Shown: in pieces, positions 25,540-34,765 of the stretch
Numbering within the stretch: position 1 is the stretch's first letter
Layout: every line of letters starts with the position of its first letter
NCBI RefSeq assembly: GCF_049860565.1
Contig: NZ_CP172056.1
Span: 1 to 64,000, forward strand
From: Desulfitobacterium_A nosdiversum
Lineage (GTDB): Bacteria; Bacillota; Desulfitobacteriia; Desulfitobacteriales; Desulfitobacteriaceae
Length of the DNA: 64,000 bases
Direction of reading: 5' to 3'
The notes under the pieces: generated by a model
The model's database searches: none
Told to the model about the DNA's origin: nothing
What the model saw: only the letters and a program-made list of their open reading frames with translations
Translations under genes and position numbers: made by a program

Positions 25540-26085
25540 TTACTTTTCCGTTTCCAGATCCTTCAAAGTCTTCTCACTCCAGCCAATATATAACTTTGCC
25601 TGACATATGCCCAAATTTAATACATAGAGTATCTGCTTATGATTGTTATGAACTTCTATTATTTGACTTAACTCTGATTCGAATAAATTAAACAGCTTCA
25701 GTTTTTCTTCCGATTGTTTTTTAAATCGAATTATATGCCTTTTCATTTCCTCAATATTGTTAGGCGTTGACAAATACATCTTCAAAAGGAATTCGGATCT
25801 TACAGATTCCTTTTCATTTTCTTCTTCCATCCACTTTTTTAACTCTCTTTCACCCTTGGAAGTTATTTTATATCTTATTTTTTCCCGTTTTATATTTTCT
25901 TCTAAACCGGTGTTACAAATCTCAATCAATCCTTCTTCTGCCATTTTGTTAATTTCGGGGTATATTTGACCAAAACTTTCCTGCCAAAAAAAAGACATCC
26001 GTTTATCTATAATCTTTTTCATTTCGTATCCACTTAAGTTTTCTTCTTGAAGTAATCCAAGTAATACATACCTTGTCTTTTTCAC
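25540..26085 (-). CDS. PadR-family transcriptional regulator
   Basis: 181 aa. N-terminal winged helix (RYVLLGLLQEENLSGYEMKKIID, FGQIYPEINKMAEEGLIEI) and a C-terminal PadR/Vir-type helical domain (about residues 95-180). GTG start with AAGGAG upstream. It probably controls its own operon through the ATATCTT palindrome before the 26822 gene. Confidence 0.87.
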   Translation of the reverse strand: MKKTRYVLLGLLQEENLSGYEMKKIIDKRMSFFWQESFGQIYPEINKMAEEGLIEICNTGLEENIKREKIRYKITSKGERELKKWMEEENEKESVRSEFLLKMYLSTPNNIEEMKRHIIRFKKQSEEKLKLFNLFESELSQIIEVHNNHKQILYVLNLGICQAKLYIGWSEKTLKDLETEK

Positions 26086-26099
26086 TTTTTCTTTCTCCT

Positions 26100-26822
26100 T
26101 TAATTCACTTTATAAGCAATTGCTTTTTTAGGACAATTATCAACGCATGATCCGCATAAGATACACTCATTGTCATCCATCTTCTCCACTTGAACTTTTT
26201 CTGCTACATCAATGCCCATGGGACAGCAGTTATTACATATATGGCAGTTTATGCAGGCATTTTTATCTGCGGATAACTTGAGTCTTTTAATGTGAAGCAG
26301 GTTTCCTATTTTACTTCCTATGACCATAAACGGGGCCATCCAGCAGAAATAATGGCAAAAGATTCTCTTCCCAAATATCACACACGGAACAAAAATCAGT
26401 AACATTACTCCGTAATATAGAACATAATCATATATACTTGCTATAGATATTCCATGGTCTGTCATATAGAAAAAATCGATTGTTACCTCTTGCTTTCTAA
26501 ATATAAAACAAATGCCAATACTTATTATCCACACCAGCCAGATTACATACTTTATATTATTTTTCCATCCCTGCCTGGGGCTTTTATCATTAACAAGCAT
26601 CGCACATTCTTGTATTCCACCTGCAGGACATAAGTACCCGCAAAATGATCTTCCCCAAAAAATTGAACTTACCAACATTGCAAGAAATACAATAAAACTT
26701 CCAGTTACTACACCCTCCGTTGCCCCTTGGATAATCAAGTTAGGCGAAAAATAATATATAGTTATGGGAAATAGTAACATTGCACTTATTAAAATCAACT
26801 TTCTAAATTTTTGTCTTTTCAT
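26100..26822 (-). CDS. NapH/MauN-type 4Fe-4S membrane ferredoxin
   Basis: 240 aa with four or five membrane helices. CGYLCPAGGIQEC and CHYFC lie between helices, and two C-terminal [4Fe-4S] motifs are CINCHICNNCCPMGI and CILCGSCVDNCPKKA. It probably passes electrons across or along the membrane. It heads the operon with PadR and the 156-aa membrane protein; the partner oxidoreductase is not in view. Confidence 0.82.
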   Translation of the reverse strand: MKRQKFRKLILISAMLLFPITIYYFSPNLIIQGATEGVVTGSFIVFLAMLVSSIFWGRSFCGYLCPAGGIQECAMLVNDKSPRQGWKNNIKYVIWLVWIISIGICFIFRKQEVTIDFFYMTDHGISIASIYDYVLYYGVMLLIFVPCVIFGKRIFCHYFCWMAPFMVIGSKIGNLLHIKRLKLSADKNACINCHICNNCCPMGIDVAEKVQVEKMDDNECILCGSCVDNCPKKAIAYKVN

Positions 26823-26851
26823 AACTAAAGCTCTCCCCCTAACATTTTTTA

Positions 26852-26885
26852 ATATATCTTTTAAATATATCTTAAAGATATATTA
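26852..26885. promoter_or_regulatory. Probable PadR operator
   Basis: ATATCTTAAAGATAT (26867-26881) is a 15-base palindrome preceded by a second AATATATCTT half. It lies 30-60 bp upstream of the ferredoxin gene start, where a regulator would cover the promoter. Confidence 0.55.
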
Positions 26886-26929
26886 CTATTAGCCTTTTAT
26901 TATTTCAAGTGTAACAACAAAAAATAAAA

Positions 26930-26947
26930 GAGACGAATATTCGTCTC
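26930..26947 (-). terminator. Terminator of the FtsW-like/PadR operon
   Basis: A perfect 18-bp palindrome GAGACGAATATTCGTCTC is followed on the - strand by TTTTATTTTTTG. It lies about 100 bp past the stop of the FtsW-like gene. Confidence 0.8.
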
Positions 26948-27045
26948 AAAATGCCAAGTTTATAAATAATTTCCGTTACATTATATCTACTTACGTCATA
27001 AAACAAGAGGAATGCGACGTAATTAAACTATGATAATATCTCCTT

Positions 27046-28446
27046 TTATCGAGTTTTTATATTGATAATAATCTGTCCATTAACAAATTGAATAAAGCGT
27101 CTTGTTCCCGTTGCATCCTCAGCTCTGTCCCTCACCAAATCGCCTGTTCGGAATACTGAAAACAAAATCCCTATAAGGAACATATTCGTAACTAGGGCTC
27201 GCCCTCCATAAGAGATTAGCGGTAACGAAACTGGAGGAAGCATAAGCGGTAAGCCTAAGTTGTAATTAATATAAACCATACACTGAACGGTAAATGTTGA
27301 GATAATAGCAAGCGAAACAAAAAATCCTAGAACTCCTTTTTGCTTCTTACATAAAAGAATTGCTCGTACAATAAACACTGAAAATATTAAAATTATCCCT
27401 ATAAGTACAATCCATCCAAGTCTATAAATTAAGTAAGTTAAAACAAAATCAGTATTGACTTCAGGCAAAATCTCTAATGACGAATATTGGCTGTAACCAC
27501 TTATCGGCAAACCCTGGCCGACAAACTGAGCATGGGACAAAAAGTGATGTACCACAGTCCAAATATATCCAGATCCTGTCGGGTCAAGTAAGGGATTTAA
27601 CATCACTAGTATTCTGTTTTTGATGTATTCTTTACCCGGCATCATGATAAACATCGACGACAAGACAACGGCAGTTGAAATAAACATAAGGGGTATTGCA
27701 TATAATTTTCTTACGTTAAACCAGCCCTTTTTAACCGCCACCGTTAAAATAATAAGACAGGAAATACAAATTAGAAATAACACAGTAATATATGGCGCTC
27801 TCGATAAGTATATAAGAATGAATATCGATAAGTATGCAGGAATTGAAGAAACTACCATACAAAAGATAAATCCACCATACCCTTGATTTCTCATGCTATA
27901 AACAAATCCTGCAAAAGCGATAGGAAACAGCAAAAGAAGATATATAGTAGCTGAGGCCATCCTATGACCTTCATACAGATAAGAAGCTAACGTTATTGTA
28001 CAAAGTCCAAAGAATATTACCTTAGGGTACTTCCCAATGATTGTGAAGTCCAAAAAATATCCAACAAACATTACAATGATTCCAATACCTGCCCATATTA
28101 TCTGTTTTTGAAACATCTCTGCCCCGTTATTAAGATGATTAGGTCCAATCCAAGTCTGAACAGCGAGCCCAAAAAGGAGCATAGCAGCTGCCATCGAAAT
28201 CAGTAGCCAATCAGGTCGAGGTCTGTGAGCACGGTCTAATTGTTCCCCGACAATAACAGGGTCGCCCATTTCCAGAATTGCCTTGTCAGTTGCCTCTTCT
28301 TCATTAAGCCCATCATCCATAAATGCGTTTTTCTGGTCGGTTATGTGGTCACTAATTTCGTCTAAAACAAAAGATTGAGCACGTTTCCAACGGATCTGTT
28401 GACGTACAATTTCTAAATACTCGGTAATTTTTCTAGGCTGTTGCAA
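27046..28446 (-). CDS. HAAS-type N-terminal domain fused to a FtsW/RodA/SpoVE-like membrane protein
   Basis: 466 aa. The first 75 or so residues are a soluble helical region typical of genes paired with PadR (ITEYLEIVRQQIRWKRA; EEEATDKAILEMGDPVIVGEQL). Then come about ten membrane helices with SEDS features near the end: YLIYRLGWIVLIGI, VYINYNLGLPLMLPPVSLPLISYGG. SEDS proteins polymerise peptidoglycan glycan strands; whether this one does is inferred. Start TTG at 28446 with AGGAGG eight bases upstream. It overlaps the PadR stop by 14 bp. Confidence 0.8.
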   Translation of the reverse strand: MQQPRKITEYLEIVRQQIRWKRAQSFVLDEISDHITDQKNAFMDDGLNEEEATDKAILEMGDPVIVGEQLDRAHRPRPDWLLISMAAAMLLFGLAVQTWIGPNHLNNGAEMFQKQIIWAGIGIIVMFVGYFLDFTIIGKYPKVIFFGLCTITLASYLYEGHRMASATIYLLLLFPIAFAGFVYSMRNQGYGGFIFCMVVSSIPAYLSIFILIYLSRAPYITVLFLICISCLIILTVAVKKGWFNVRKLYAIPLMFISTAVVLSSMFIMMPGKEYIKNRILVMLNPLLDPTGSGYIWTVVHHFLSHAQFVGQGLPISGYSQYSSLEILPEVNTDFVLTYLIYRLGWIVLIGIILIFSVFIVRAILLCKKQKGVLGFFVSLAIISTFTVQCMVYINYNLGLPLMLPPVSLPLISYGGRALVTNMFLIGILFSVFRTGDLVRDRAEDATGTRRFIQFVNGQIIINIKTR

Positions 28447-28777
28447 AACTTGCACCTCCTAAAATGTTATTTACCGCGAAAGTATAGGCTTTCCATTCTT
28501 CTTTTCTCTCTTTCAAATACTTACGGCCCACTTTTGTTATACTATAGTACTTCCTAACCCTTGCATTATCAGCGTTCTCCTCATAAGAATTGAGCATATC
28601 TTTCTGCTCTAAGGTGTGAAGGAGTGGATATAAGGTACCTGCTTTCAACTCAAAAACATTATTTGATTTTTCCCTGAGTTCTTCAATTATCTGATAACCG
28701 TACATATCCTTTTCATCCAGAAGCTTTAAAATAAGCATAGTGGTACTCCCTGTCAAAAGGCTTTTATCAATTGCCAT
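28433..28777 (-). CDS. PadR-family transcriptional regulator
   Basis: 114-aa short PadR. Winged helix (TTMLILKLLDEKDMYGYQIIEEL; FELKAGTLYPLLHTLEQKDM) plus a single C-terminal helix for dimerisation. GGGGG before the ATG. It is co-transcribed with the FtsW-like gene and has an evident operator just upstream. Confidence 0.9.
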   Translation of the reverse strand: MAIDKSLLTGSTTMLILKLLDEKDMYGYQIIEELREKSNNVFELKAGTLYPLLHTLEQKDMLNSYEENADNARVRKYYSITKVGRKYLKERKEEWKAYTFAVNNILGGASFATA

Positions 28778-28790
28778 ATTGAAACCCCCA

Positions 28791-28835
28791 TATATAGATT
28801 ATCTATATAACAATAGTATATAGATAATCTATATA
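28791..28835. promoter_or_regulatory. Double palindromic PadR operator
   Basis: Two near-identical 19-bp palindromes, TATATAGATTATCTATATA (28791-28809) and TATATAGATAATCTATATA (28817-28835), lie 14-58 bp upstream of the padR ATG. Their centres are 26 bp apart. Strong candidates for self-repression. Confidence 0.7.
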
Positions 28836-28963
28836 TGTCAATACATAAATTGGCAAATATAAATGCATTTAAATACTATTCTATTGCATGATATCCATTT
28901 TCGTTCTGTAATTTAAGGCTCTATCCTCGACCTTACTGTATAATATAAGAATATTGCGTAGTG

Positions 28964-29488
28964 CTATTTAAATTGAATAACTTCACCCAATTTAAATACA
29001 TGCTCTTTATTTTCGCCGCTGTTTGTTGTCCAAGATACTCTTACTTCTGAGGAATCAAAAATAGTCTTGATCGCTTGTTCTTCTAACCCCTTGGAATAGA
29101 ATACAAATTCAGAACCATATTTAGTAAAATTCTCTCCTTGATTGTCTTGGCTGTATGATTCTCCGAACCAATATCTTTCTCTATCGTATGAATTGGCAGC
29201 CTCTTTAAGATTAGGCTTTATTACCTTTCGGTTTGATACTTCGTTTGTTTGCTCTACATCTAGTGCGAACTCTATATTCTTAAAGTCGCTCTTCGTAGCA
29301 TTTTCTAAACCTTTAGTTCCTATAGATTGAAATTCCTCATCTGTTAAATCGGATATATTAAATTTTAAATTAATTTCAGGTTCTTTAATTTTTCCTGTAC
29401 CACAAGCGGTTAAAATTAGCGATATGCTTAATAAAATTACAGTGGTCAAAATAAAACTCTTTTTAATAAGATTACCCCCTTTTACCAT
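28964..29488 (-). CDS. Hypothetical lipoprotein
   Basis: About 167-174 aa with a signal peptide and lipobox LILTACGTG. The mature part is acidic and unrecognised (NLKFNISDLTDEEFQSIG; RYWFGESYSQDNQG). The ATG at 29488 has no upstream ribosome site, yet AAAGGGGG lies inside its first codons, seven bases before an ATT codon at 29467. Translation may really start at that ATT, giving IKKSFILTT as a normal signal start. Confidence 0.6.
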   Translation of the reverse strand: MVKGGNLIKKSFILTTVILLSISLILTACGTGKIKEPEINLKFNISDLTDEEFQSIGTKGLENATKSDFKNIEFALDVEQTNEVSNRKVIKPNLKEAANSYDRERYWFGESYSQDNQGENFTKYGSEFVFYSKGLEEQAIKTIFDSSEVRVSWTTNSGENKEHVFKLGEVIQFK

Positions 29489-29864
29489 GTATTATAGTTA
29501 ATTACTACAGGAACGCTGCTAATATGCAGTAATACCCTATCTTCAAGGAAATCACAAAAACGGACGCGTTTTTATACACCTTATTATAACAATAAATTAC
29601 AGAAATTGGTTTATACATATTCCTCTTTATCAGCTTAATAGCTATATGTTCATCGGAGGTTTAAATAATTAGCTCTTTTGCTAAAAAGTACTATCTTTAT
29701 GCTGTTTTAATACTAATCCTTATAAAAACGGACTTAAGCAAAAATCAGCAGATGTTAAAAATCTGCTGATTTTATACTAAAGGTTATGCCAATTTTGTTT
29801 TCAACGCCAAAATAGAACTCCTTAAATTACAGGTTGGAGTAACATAGTATAACACATATAAAGT
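29489..29864. other. Gene-poor interval
   Basis: A/T-rich. It holds the - strand terminator at 29741-29773 and no reading frame or repeat that I can support. Confidence 0.5.
29741..29773 (-). terminator. Terminator after the truncated aminopeptidase copy
   Basis: AAAATCAGCAGA pairs with TCTGCTGATTTT across an A/T loop; the - strand continues with T-rich sequence. Confidence 0.7.
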
Positions 29865-30685
29865 TTAGATATTAACAAAAACACCTTGTTTAAGTACTAA
29901 TTTATCATCCAGATAAAGATCGGGTTTAAGAACAATTCCATCAAGGTGACAGTTCGCTTTCACTGTTCCGCCGAAGGATGTATTTGTACCAAAGGCAACA
30001 TGAATCGTTCCGTAGACCTTTTCGTCTTCTAAAATGATCCCGCACAATCTGGCGTTTCTGTTTGTGCCAATCCCCAGCTCACCTACACTGCCATTCTGAT
30101 CATTGGCAAAGAGAACGCTCAATTTATCGGCATCCTCTCCTACAAGCTTCACCAACTTTCCTTCTGAGATCACAGCATGCAAGGGTTTGGAAAGCTTTCC
30201 TACGCCAACCATACTCCCGTCAATGACGATCTCTCCGGAGGCTGTGCCTTCAAGTGGTGCGATGTAGGCTTCGCCTGAAGGCAAATTCCCTGAAGCCCCA
30301 GGTTTTTTATAAACACCGGTACTGGCAATTCCGTTTCGTCCCTTAAGACTCATCGTCAACGTACAGCCGTTTTTAACAATCTTAGCTGTCTCAGCCTTCG
30401 TCAGTAATTCTGTCAATTTGAGAGTAAGTTCTTCGACTTCTTGGTAATCCGCTGTGATCGCTCCTTCTGCGAACATCTCTTCCGTGATGCCGGGCATGGT
30501 CGCAACCCGCGCACCACGCTTAACCGCATTGATGCGGGCATTGGTATGCGTTAAAGAAGCGACGGTAGGACAGATAACCACATCTGCTTCCGCCATAGCC
30601 TTAGCAACCGGTTCAGGCGGTTCTTCGCCACTCACTTTTCTGGCCTTCATGACCATGAGCATCGCCTCAGCACCCATCTCTTTTT
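29865..30685 (-). pseudogene. 5'-truncated duplicate of the M29-like aminopeptidase
   Basis: About 273 codons match the aminopeptidase at 32993-33937 almost residue for residue (for example MPGITEEMFAEGAI and HLDGIVKPDL-like ends), with only scattered changes such as DKLSVL for DKLNVL. The first 43 or so residues of the intact gene are missing. Homology stops at CCCATCTC (about 30685) and is replaced by a copy of the nif-type leader and promoter. An in-frame TTG at 30728 lies inside the leader terminator and is not a credible start; an ATG at about 30680 lacks a good ribosome site. Probably a pseudogene, but placed behind an apparently intact regulated promoter. Confidence 0.75.
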
Positions 30686-30712
30686 GCAACACGCTTATTG
30701 GAAATTGGTAAT

Positions 30713-30770
30713 AAAAAACACCGTACAAAACTCTGGAAAGACCAGACTTTCATACGGCGCCATTGCCACA
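30713..30770 (-). promoter_or_regulatory. Leader hairpin A, copy beside the truncated aminopeptidase
   Basis: GGC-AAUGGC-GCC hexaloop hairpin overlapping a terminator (CGCCGTA...TACGGTG, then TTTTTT). Compared with the nif copy, the lower stem keeps pairing although bases differ (UCUGG/CCAGA here, UCUGG/CCGGA in nif). Confidence 0.65.
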
Positions 30771-30815
30771 TTCTGTAACAAAAGTGAATAAATCTCTTTT
30801 GAATAGTATGAGCAA

Positions 30816-30871
30816 ATTATACTCGAAAAGATCCCGCTTGCCTAGAGGGTTTATAAAATAACACAGTATAC
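30816..30871 (-). promoter_or_regulatory. GTATAC-box promoter, nif-like copy
   Basis: GTATAC at 30871-30866, then exactly 44 bases to TATAAT at 30821-30816; -35 TAGGCA in the same place. The 160 bp from here through the leader hairpin are roughly 80% identical by eye to 15614-15775 before nif. Confidence 0.65.
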
Positions 30872-30962
30872 ATAAATTTCATAAATATCTTTTTTATGGT
30901 AAGTATAGAGTTTCTTCTTCAGCACAAGATGAACATAGTACAGAGCATCATTATGGCTTCCG

Positions 30963-31568
30963 TCATTGTGCGCTATTTAACTGACTAGCTAGCAGTAAAG
31001 CATGAAGATTACCTTGACCATCTAGTGAGAAACTCTTTCCATTGAATGAGAATGATTTTGATACATCAATACCGAGTGAGGTTAATAATTCTGACGTTGA
31101 TCCCAAGCCCGTTTCATTGTATTGGTTAACAGACATAGAGCCATTTGCAACTGAATAGAGGAGATTAAACCTATTAGCAATTGAAGCTGCTTTTTCTTGT
31201 TGAGCAATTGAATGGCTATTATATATTTCCGAAGCCAACATATTTGTAGGACTATTACCAGATTCGTCACTCCTAAGCATTGGTGCAAAACTAGTTGAAA
31301 CCATACCGTCAGCATCAATACTTATGTTTAATGGATAACCATCGACACTTCCAATATTTTTTATTTCACCTGGTTTAATATTGATACTGTTCGTTTGAGA
31401 GTCAGCTGCCTTTGGGGCATTGCTAGAAACAAGCTGTTTCATTTTTGATAACAAAGACGAATCTTGTGTATTACTAGTATCACTAGATTTAATTGCAAAA
31501 TCGTTTGAATTTGAATAATTGATTTTGTTTGGGGTTAATACCTGAGAAGAAAGAGAATTAATTTTCAA
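30963..31568 (-). CDS. Hypothetical protein, Ser/Asn-rich
   Basis: 201 aa from a TTG at 31568, six bases after AGGAAGGTG; an upstream start at 31586 has no site. No signal peptide or membrane segment. The C-terminal half (SEIYNSHSIAQQEKAASIANRFNLLYS in pieces; SLGIDVSKSFSFNGKSFSLDGQGNL) has a regular helical look that resembles secreted or surface-appendage accessory proteins, but I do not recognise a family. Confidence 0.55.
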   Translation of the reverse strand: MKINSLSSQVLTPNKINYSNSNDFAIKSSDTSNTQDSSLLSKMKQLVSSNAPKAADSQTNSINIKPGEIKNIGSVDGYPLNISIDADGMVSTSFAPMLRSDESGNSPTNMLASEIYNSHSIAQQEKAASIANRFNLLYSVANGSMSVNQYNETGLGSTSELLTSLGIDVSKSFSFNGKSFSLDGQGNLHALLLASQLNSAQ

Positions 31569-31732
31569 TAATAACACCTTCCTCATTAAGATAAATACAT
31601 CTACTAAATTATATCGTAATACAGTACATATTTCTTGATGAAATTTGTAAACATTCTCCTCCTTATGTGATTTAAGGATTTAGACTTGCCTAAAATAAGG
31701 TATATTTGATCCGATAATGAAGTATGTATTAG

Positions 31733-31773
31733 TGGTAGCCCCTATGTCTTAAATTGGACAAGGAGCTACCACT
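31733..31773. terminator. Hairpin terminator
   Basis: AGTGGTAGC pairs with GCTACCACT with further inner pairing (GTCC-like arms). It lies between the 31834 gene end and the 30963 gene start, so it ends the secreted-protein gene on the - strand. Confidence 0.65.
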
Positions 31774-31833
31774 TGATTATTACCTTAGGCCTTTCATATA
31801 GGCAGAGTTTCGTAAATGTCTCCCACTATTGGA

Positions 31834-32409
31834 TCACTTATCAATTGATGCAGGAGCAGTTGGTGCAGTTATTGCGTTACTTATTTCAGCTGATGCAGTT
31901 GTATTGGGTGTTTCATCTTGAATTACTTGTGTACTAGAAGAACCGTCAGGTGTTACTATTGTTACTCCAGACGTTCCTGCTGGATTTTTCCAAAACAAGA
32001 CTATATTTATACCGTCTATATAACCTGAATATTTAGCATAAGCTTGAACTTGCCATTTTTGTTTAACAAGTTGACCAGTAAATCCAGGAACATCTGCACC
32101 AGAATAAATTCTATAACCATTAGGAGAAGATGAATTGAAAAAACCTACTACCATATCGGTATATTGATAATGTTGAGACCAATATACATCCGTTTGTACT
32201 ATTGTTGCTCCATTGGGAATAGAACTATTGTTTGTCAAATCAAAGTAAGCTGGTAGTGACCAATTATTAGCTCCATAAAACATACAATAATTAGGAACTG
32301 CATTCCCTCGATAAATTCCATCGTAGGTTATTGCTGTTGATGCCATTACCGGACTTGATACTAATAGAAGTGACATAGCCAAAATGACCATTAGAAGAAC
32401 TTTTTTCAT
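31834..32409 (-). CDS. Secreted hypothetical protein
   Basis: 191 aa with a clear Sec signal peptide (MKKVLLMVILAMSLLLVSS, cleavage near VMAS-TA). The mature part is aromatic and Asn-rich (NYCMFYGANNWSLPAYFDL, GYRIYSGADVPGFTG), likely beta-sheet, with a Thr/Ala/Pro-rich tail. AAGGAG precedes the ATG. It is a single-gene unit. No family recognised. Confidence 0.6.
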   Translation of the reverse strand: MKKVLLMVILAMSLLLVSSPVMASTAITYDGIYRGNAVPNYCMFYGANNWSLPAYFDLTNNSSIPNGATIVQTDVYWSQHYQYTDMVVGFFNSSSPNGYRIYSGADVPGFTGQLVKQKWQVQAYAKYSGYIDGINIVLFWKNPAGTSGVTIVTPDGSSSTQVIQDETPNTTASAEISNAITAPTAPASIDK

Positions 32410-32992
32410 TTCAAAAACTCCTTTCCAAATTTATATGTAAATTTAAAGAAATCTAGTAAGAATTCTCCTTATTTACTTATCTTGATTTTAAACCTAATTT
32501 TTCAAATTGTCTGTCGTAATATGTCAATGGATTTTTAAAATAATCTTGCTAATATCTTAAGAAATCTTTAGATTCGATAAAATAATGCTTAATTATATAA
32601 AAAATTGTCCTGTTTAATAGAATGAATATTAGTAAAAACATAAGAAAATGTAAGATTCTTATAGGCACGGAATCCGTTTAGCATGGTTATTAAAAATTGA
32701 CAGCAACTACTTTTGAGCTTAAGCCTTATATAATGAGTAAGCGTAAAAGGAGGAGTTCTTAAACCAAAAGACTTGAGTTGTTATAACATTTCGTATTGAA
32801 CCAATTTTTTTATACTAAAGGGTGTTCTGATTTTACTATACAGTTCGCTACTTTTCCAAAATCTTGTGTCGTATAACAGACCTTTGAGCAAGTAAAAAAG
32901 AATAAATAAAATAAGCCGATTGATACCCCTTTAACGGGTTATCAACCGGCTTATCTTGAGCGCCTTTTTAGTTTTATATTCCATCAGCAAAA
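32410..32992. other. Gene-poor interval
   Basis: 583 bp, A/T-rich. It contains the terminator at 32905-32953. An AAAAGGAGGAG on the + strand near 32750 is not followed by a usable reading frame. Nothing else can be supported. Confidence 0.5.
32905..32953 (-). terminator. Terminator of the peptide-utilisation operon
   Basis: AAGCCGGTTGATAACCC pairs with GGGGTATCAATCGGCTT on the - strand, followed by ATTTTATTTATT. It lies 40 bp past the aminopeptidase stop. Confidence 0.82.
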
Positions 32993-33937
32993 TCAAATAT
33001 CAACAAAAACACCTTGTTCAATCACTAATTTATCATCCAGATAAAGGTCAGGTTTAAGAACGATCCCATCAAGGTGACAGTTCGCTTTGACTGTTCCGCC
33101 GAAGGATGTATTCGTCCCAAAGGCAACATGAATCGTTCCGTAGACCTTTTCGTCTTCTAAAATGATCCCGCACAATCTGGCATTTCTGTTTGTGCCGATT
33201 CCCAGCTCTCCTACACTGCCATTCTGATCATTGGCAAAGAGAACATTCAGTTTATCGGCATCCTCACCTGTAAGCTTCACTAATTTACCCTCAGAGATCA
33301 CAGCATGCAAGGGTTTGGAAAGCTTTCCTACGCCAACCATACTCCCGTCAATGACGATCTCTCCGGAGGCTGTGCCTTCAAGTGGTGCGATGTAGGCTTC
33401 GCCTGAAGGCAAATTCCCTGAAGCCCCAGGTTTTTTATAAACACCGGTACTGGCAATTCCGTTTCGTCCCTTAAGACTCATCGTCAACGTACAGCCGTTT
33501 TTAACAATCTTAGCTGTCCCAGCCTTCGTCAGTAATTCTGTCAATTTGAGAGTAAGTTCTTCGACTTCTTGGTAATCCGCTGTGATCGCTCCTTCTGCGA
33601 ACATCTCTTCCGTGATGCCGGGCATGGTCGCAACCCGCGCACCACGCTTAACCGCATTGATGCGGGCATTGGTATGCGTTAAAGAAGCGACGGTAGGACA
33701 GATAACCACATCTGCTTCCGCCATAGCCTTAGCAACCGGTTCAGGCGGTTCTTCGCCACTCACTTTTCTGGCCTTCATGACCATGAGCATCGCCTCAGCA
33801 CCCATCTCCTTTGCCTCTTCATAAAGTGCTTGACCTATGTTCAATTTCAAATCATCCGTAACCACTAAAACCTTTTCATTTTCTTTAACTGCCAAACAGC
33901 CTCTTAAGACAACCTGACACCCTTTTTTCAACGACAT
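32993..33937 (-). CDS. M29-like aminopeptidase (COG2309 class)
   Basis: 314 aa. NEKVLVVTDD near the N-terminus, EMGAEAMLMVMKARKVSGEEPP and the C-terminal HVAFGTNTSFGGTV ... HLDGIVLKPDL are typical of the leucyl aminopeptidase/dihydroxypyridine dioxygenase-like metal enzymes. It would cut N-terminal residues of peptides or open a related substrate. ATG at 33937 is chosen (GAGGTG six bases upstream). It is the last gene of the cluster; a second, truncated copy lies at 29865-30685. Confidence 0.8.
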   Translation of the reverse strand: MSLKKGCQVVLRGCLAVKENEKVLVVTDDLKLNIGQALYEEAKEMGAEAMLMVMKARKVSGEEPPEPVAKAMAEADVVICPTVASLTHTNARINAVKRGARVATMPGITEEMFAEGAITADYQEVEELTLKLTELLTKAGTAKIVKNGCTLTMSLKGRNGIASTGVYKKPGASGNLPSGEAYIAPLEGTASGEIVIDGSMVGVGKLSKPLHAVISEGKLVKLTGEDADKLNVLFANDQNGSVGELGIGTNRNARLCGIILEDEKVYGTIHVAFGTNTSFGGTVKANCHLDGIVLKPDLYLDDKLVIEQGVFVDI

Positions 33938-33951
33938 TAAAGCCACCTCTT

Positions 33952-34626
33952 CTAATCTAACATTTCTCGAATAACCCTAGCCAGCAAGGTCCTTGCCAAA
34001 ATAACCGGCTTTCCTGTAATCTCCTGAACAGCTTGTTTCATTTTAACGGTATAACCGATGCAATCCATGACAATCACATCAACGTCTTTCTCTTTTAACG
34101 CTTGGGCTGCATCAAGGACCTCTTGGAAATCTCCATAAGGTGAACCCGTTACAGCTTCTACGGTTTCGACATCTTTACCCCAGGTTTCTATACATTGTTT
34201 GACTTGATCCGAGTCCGGATTGATCACGCCAATGTGACTGCGCCAGGAAAGCCTGGGCACAACTGCATGCAGAATCGTATATGGGTAGAGCAATATTTTT
34301 GAGGATTGAAAAGTCGCCGGAAACTTTCCTGTGCAGATGAAAACAATTACTTCTGCCCCTTCGTTCTCTAACCGCGTTACACATTCTTGCAAACGGGGCA
34401 GAATATAGCGTTCTCCAAACTTCACGCTTGATCCGTCTCTTAATCTTGAAACGAGAACAAAATCTCCCTCTTGAGGAACGAATTGAGTAATTTCTTCCTT
34501 ACTTATACCATCTAAAGCGCCTGCTTCAAGAATTTCAATGTTTTTACCTAGGATATCTTTCATCTCTCCGGTAACATCAACGCGGGGCGATTGTCCTATG
34601 GTGATAGCCCCAATTTTTTTCTTCAT
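33952..34626 (-). CDS. AroM-family protein
   Basis: 224 aa. The N-terminus KKKIGAITIGQSPRVDV and the later FICTGKFP and VIVMDCIGYT segments match the AroM family, which is distantly related to Asp/Glu racemases and of unknown reaction. Two Cys residues (FICTG and MDCIG) sit where racemase catalytic cysteines would be. AAGGAAGGGG before the ATG. In this cluster it may act on a released amino acid or cyclic derivative. Confidence 0.8.
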   Translation of the reverse strand: MKKKIGAITIGQSPRVDVTGEMKDILGKNIEILEAGALDGISKEEITQFVPQEGDFVLVSRLRDGSSVKFGERYILPRLQECVTRLENEGAEVIVFICTGKFPATFQSSKILLYPYTILHAVVPRLSWRSHIGVINPDSDQVKQCIETWGKDVETVEAVTGSPYGDFQEVLDAAQALKEKDVDVIVMDCIGYTVKMKQAVQEITGKPVILARTLLARVIREMLD

Positions 34627-34724
34627 ATTCTTTACCCCTTCCTTAATTATATTTCCATTGATTCTTCAGTCCTATAAAACTTCAAGCTGGGTCGATCTTA
34701 CCCTTCCACACAAATCGATGAATC

Positions 34725-34764
34725 TCAAAAAGGGCTAGGTCCTGCTGTTTCACACCCTAGCCGC
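34725..34764 (-). terminator. Intra-operon hairpin with GGCTAGG core
   Basis: GGCTAGGGT / ACCTAGCC-type stem followed by CTTTTTGAG on the - strand, between DUF917 and AroM genes. A similar hairpin lies at 36596-36640. Probably a partial terminator. Confidence 0.55.
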
Positions 34765-34765
34765 T

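Noticed and set aside
31612..31665. 16-codon frame on the - strand after AAGGAGG, near 31660
   Set aside because: Only three bases lie between site and ATG and the peptide is not distinctive; probably chance in A/T-rich DNA.
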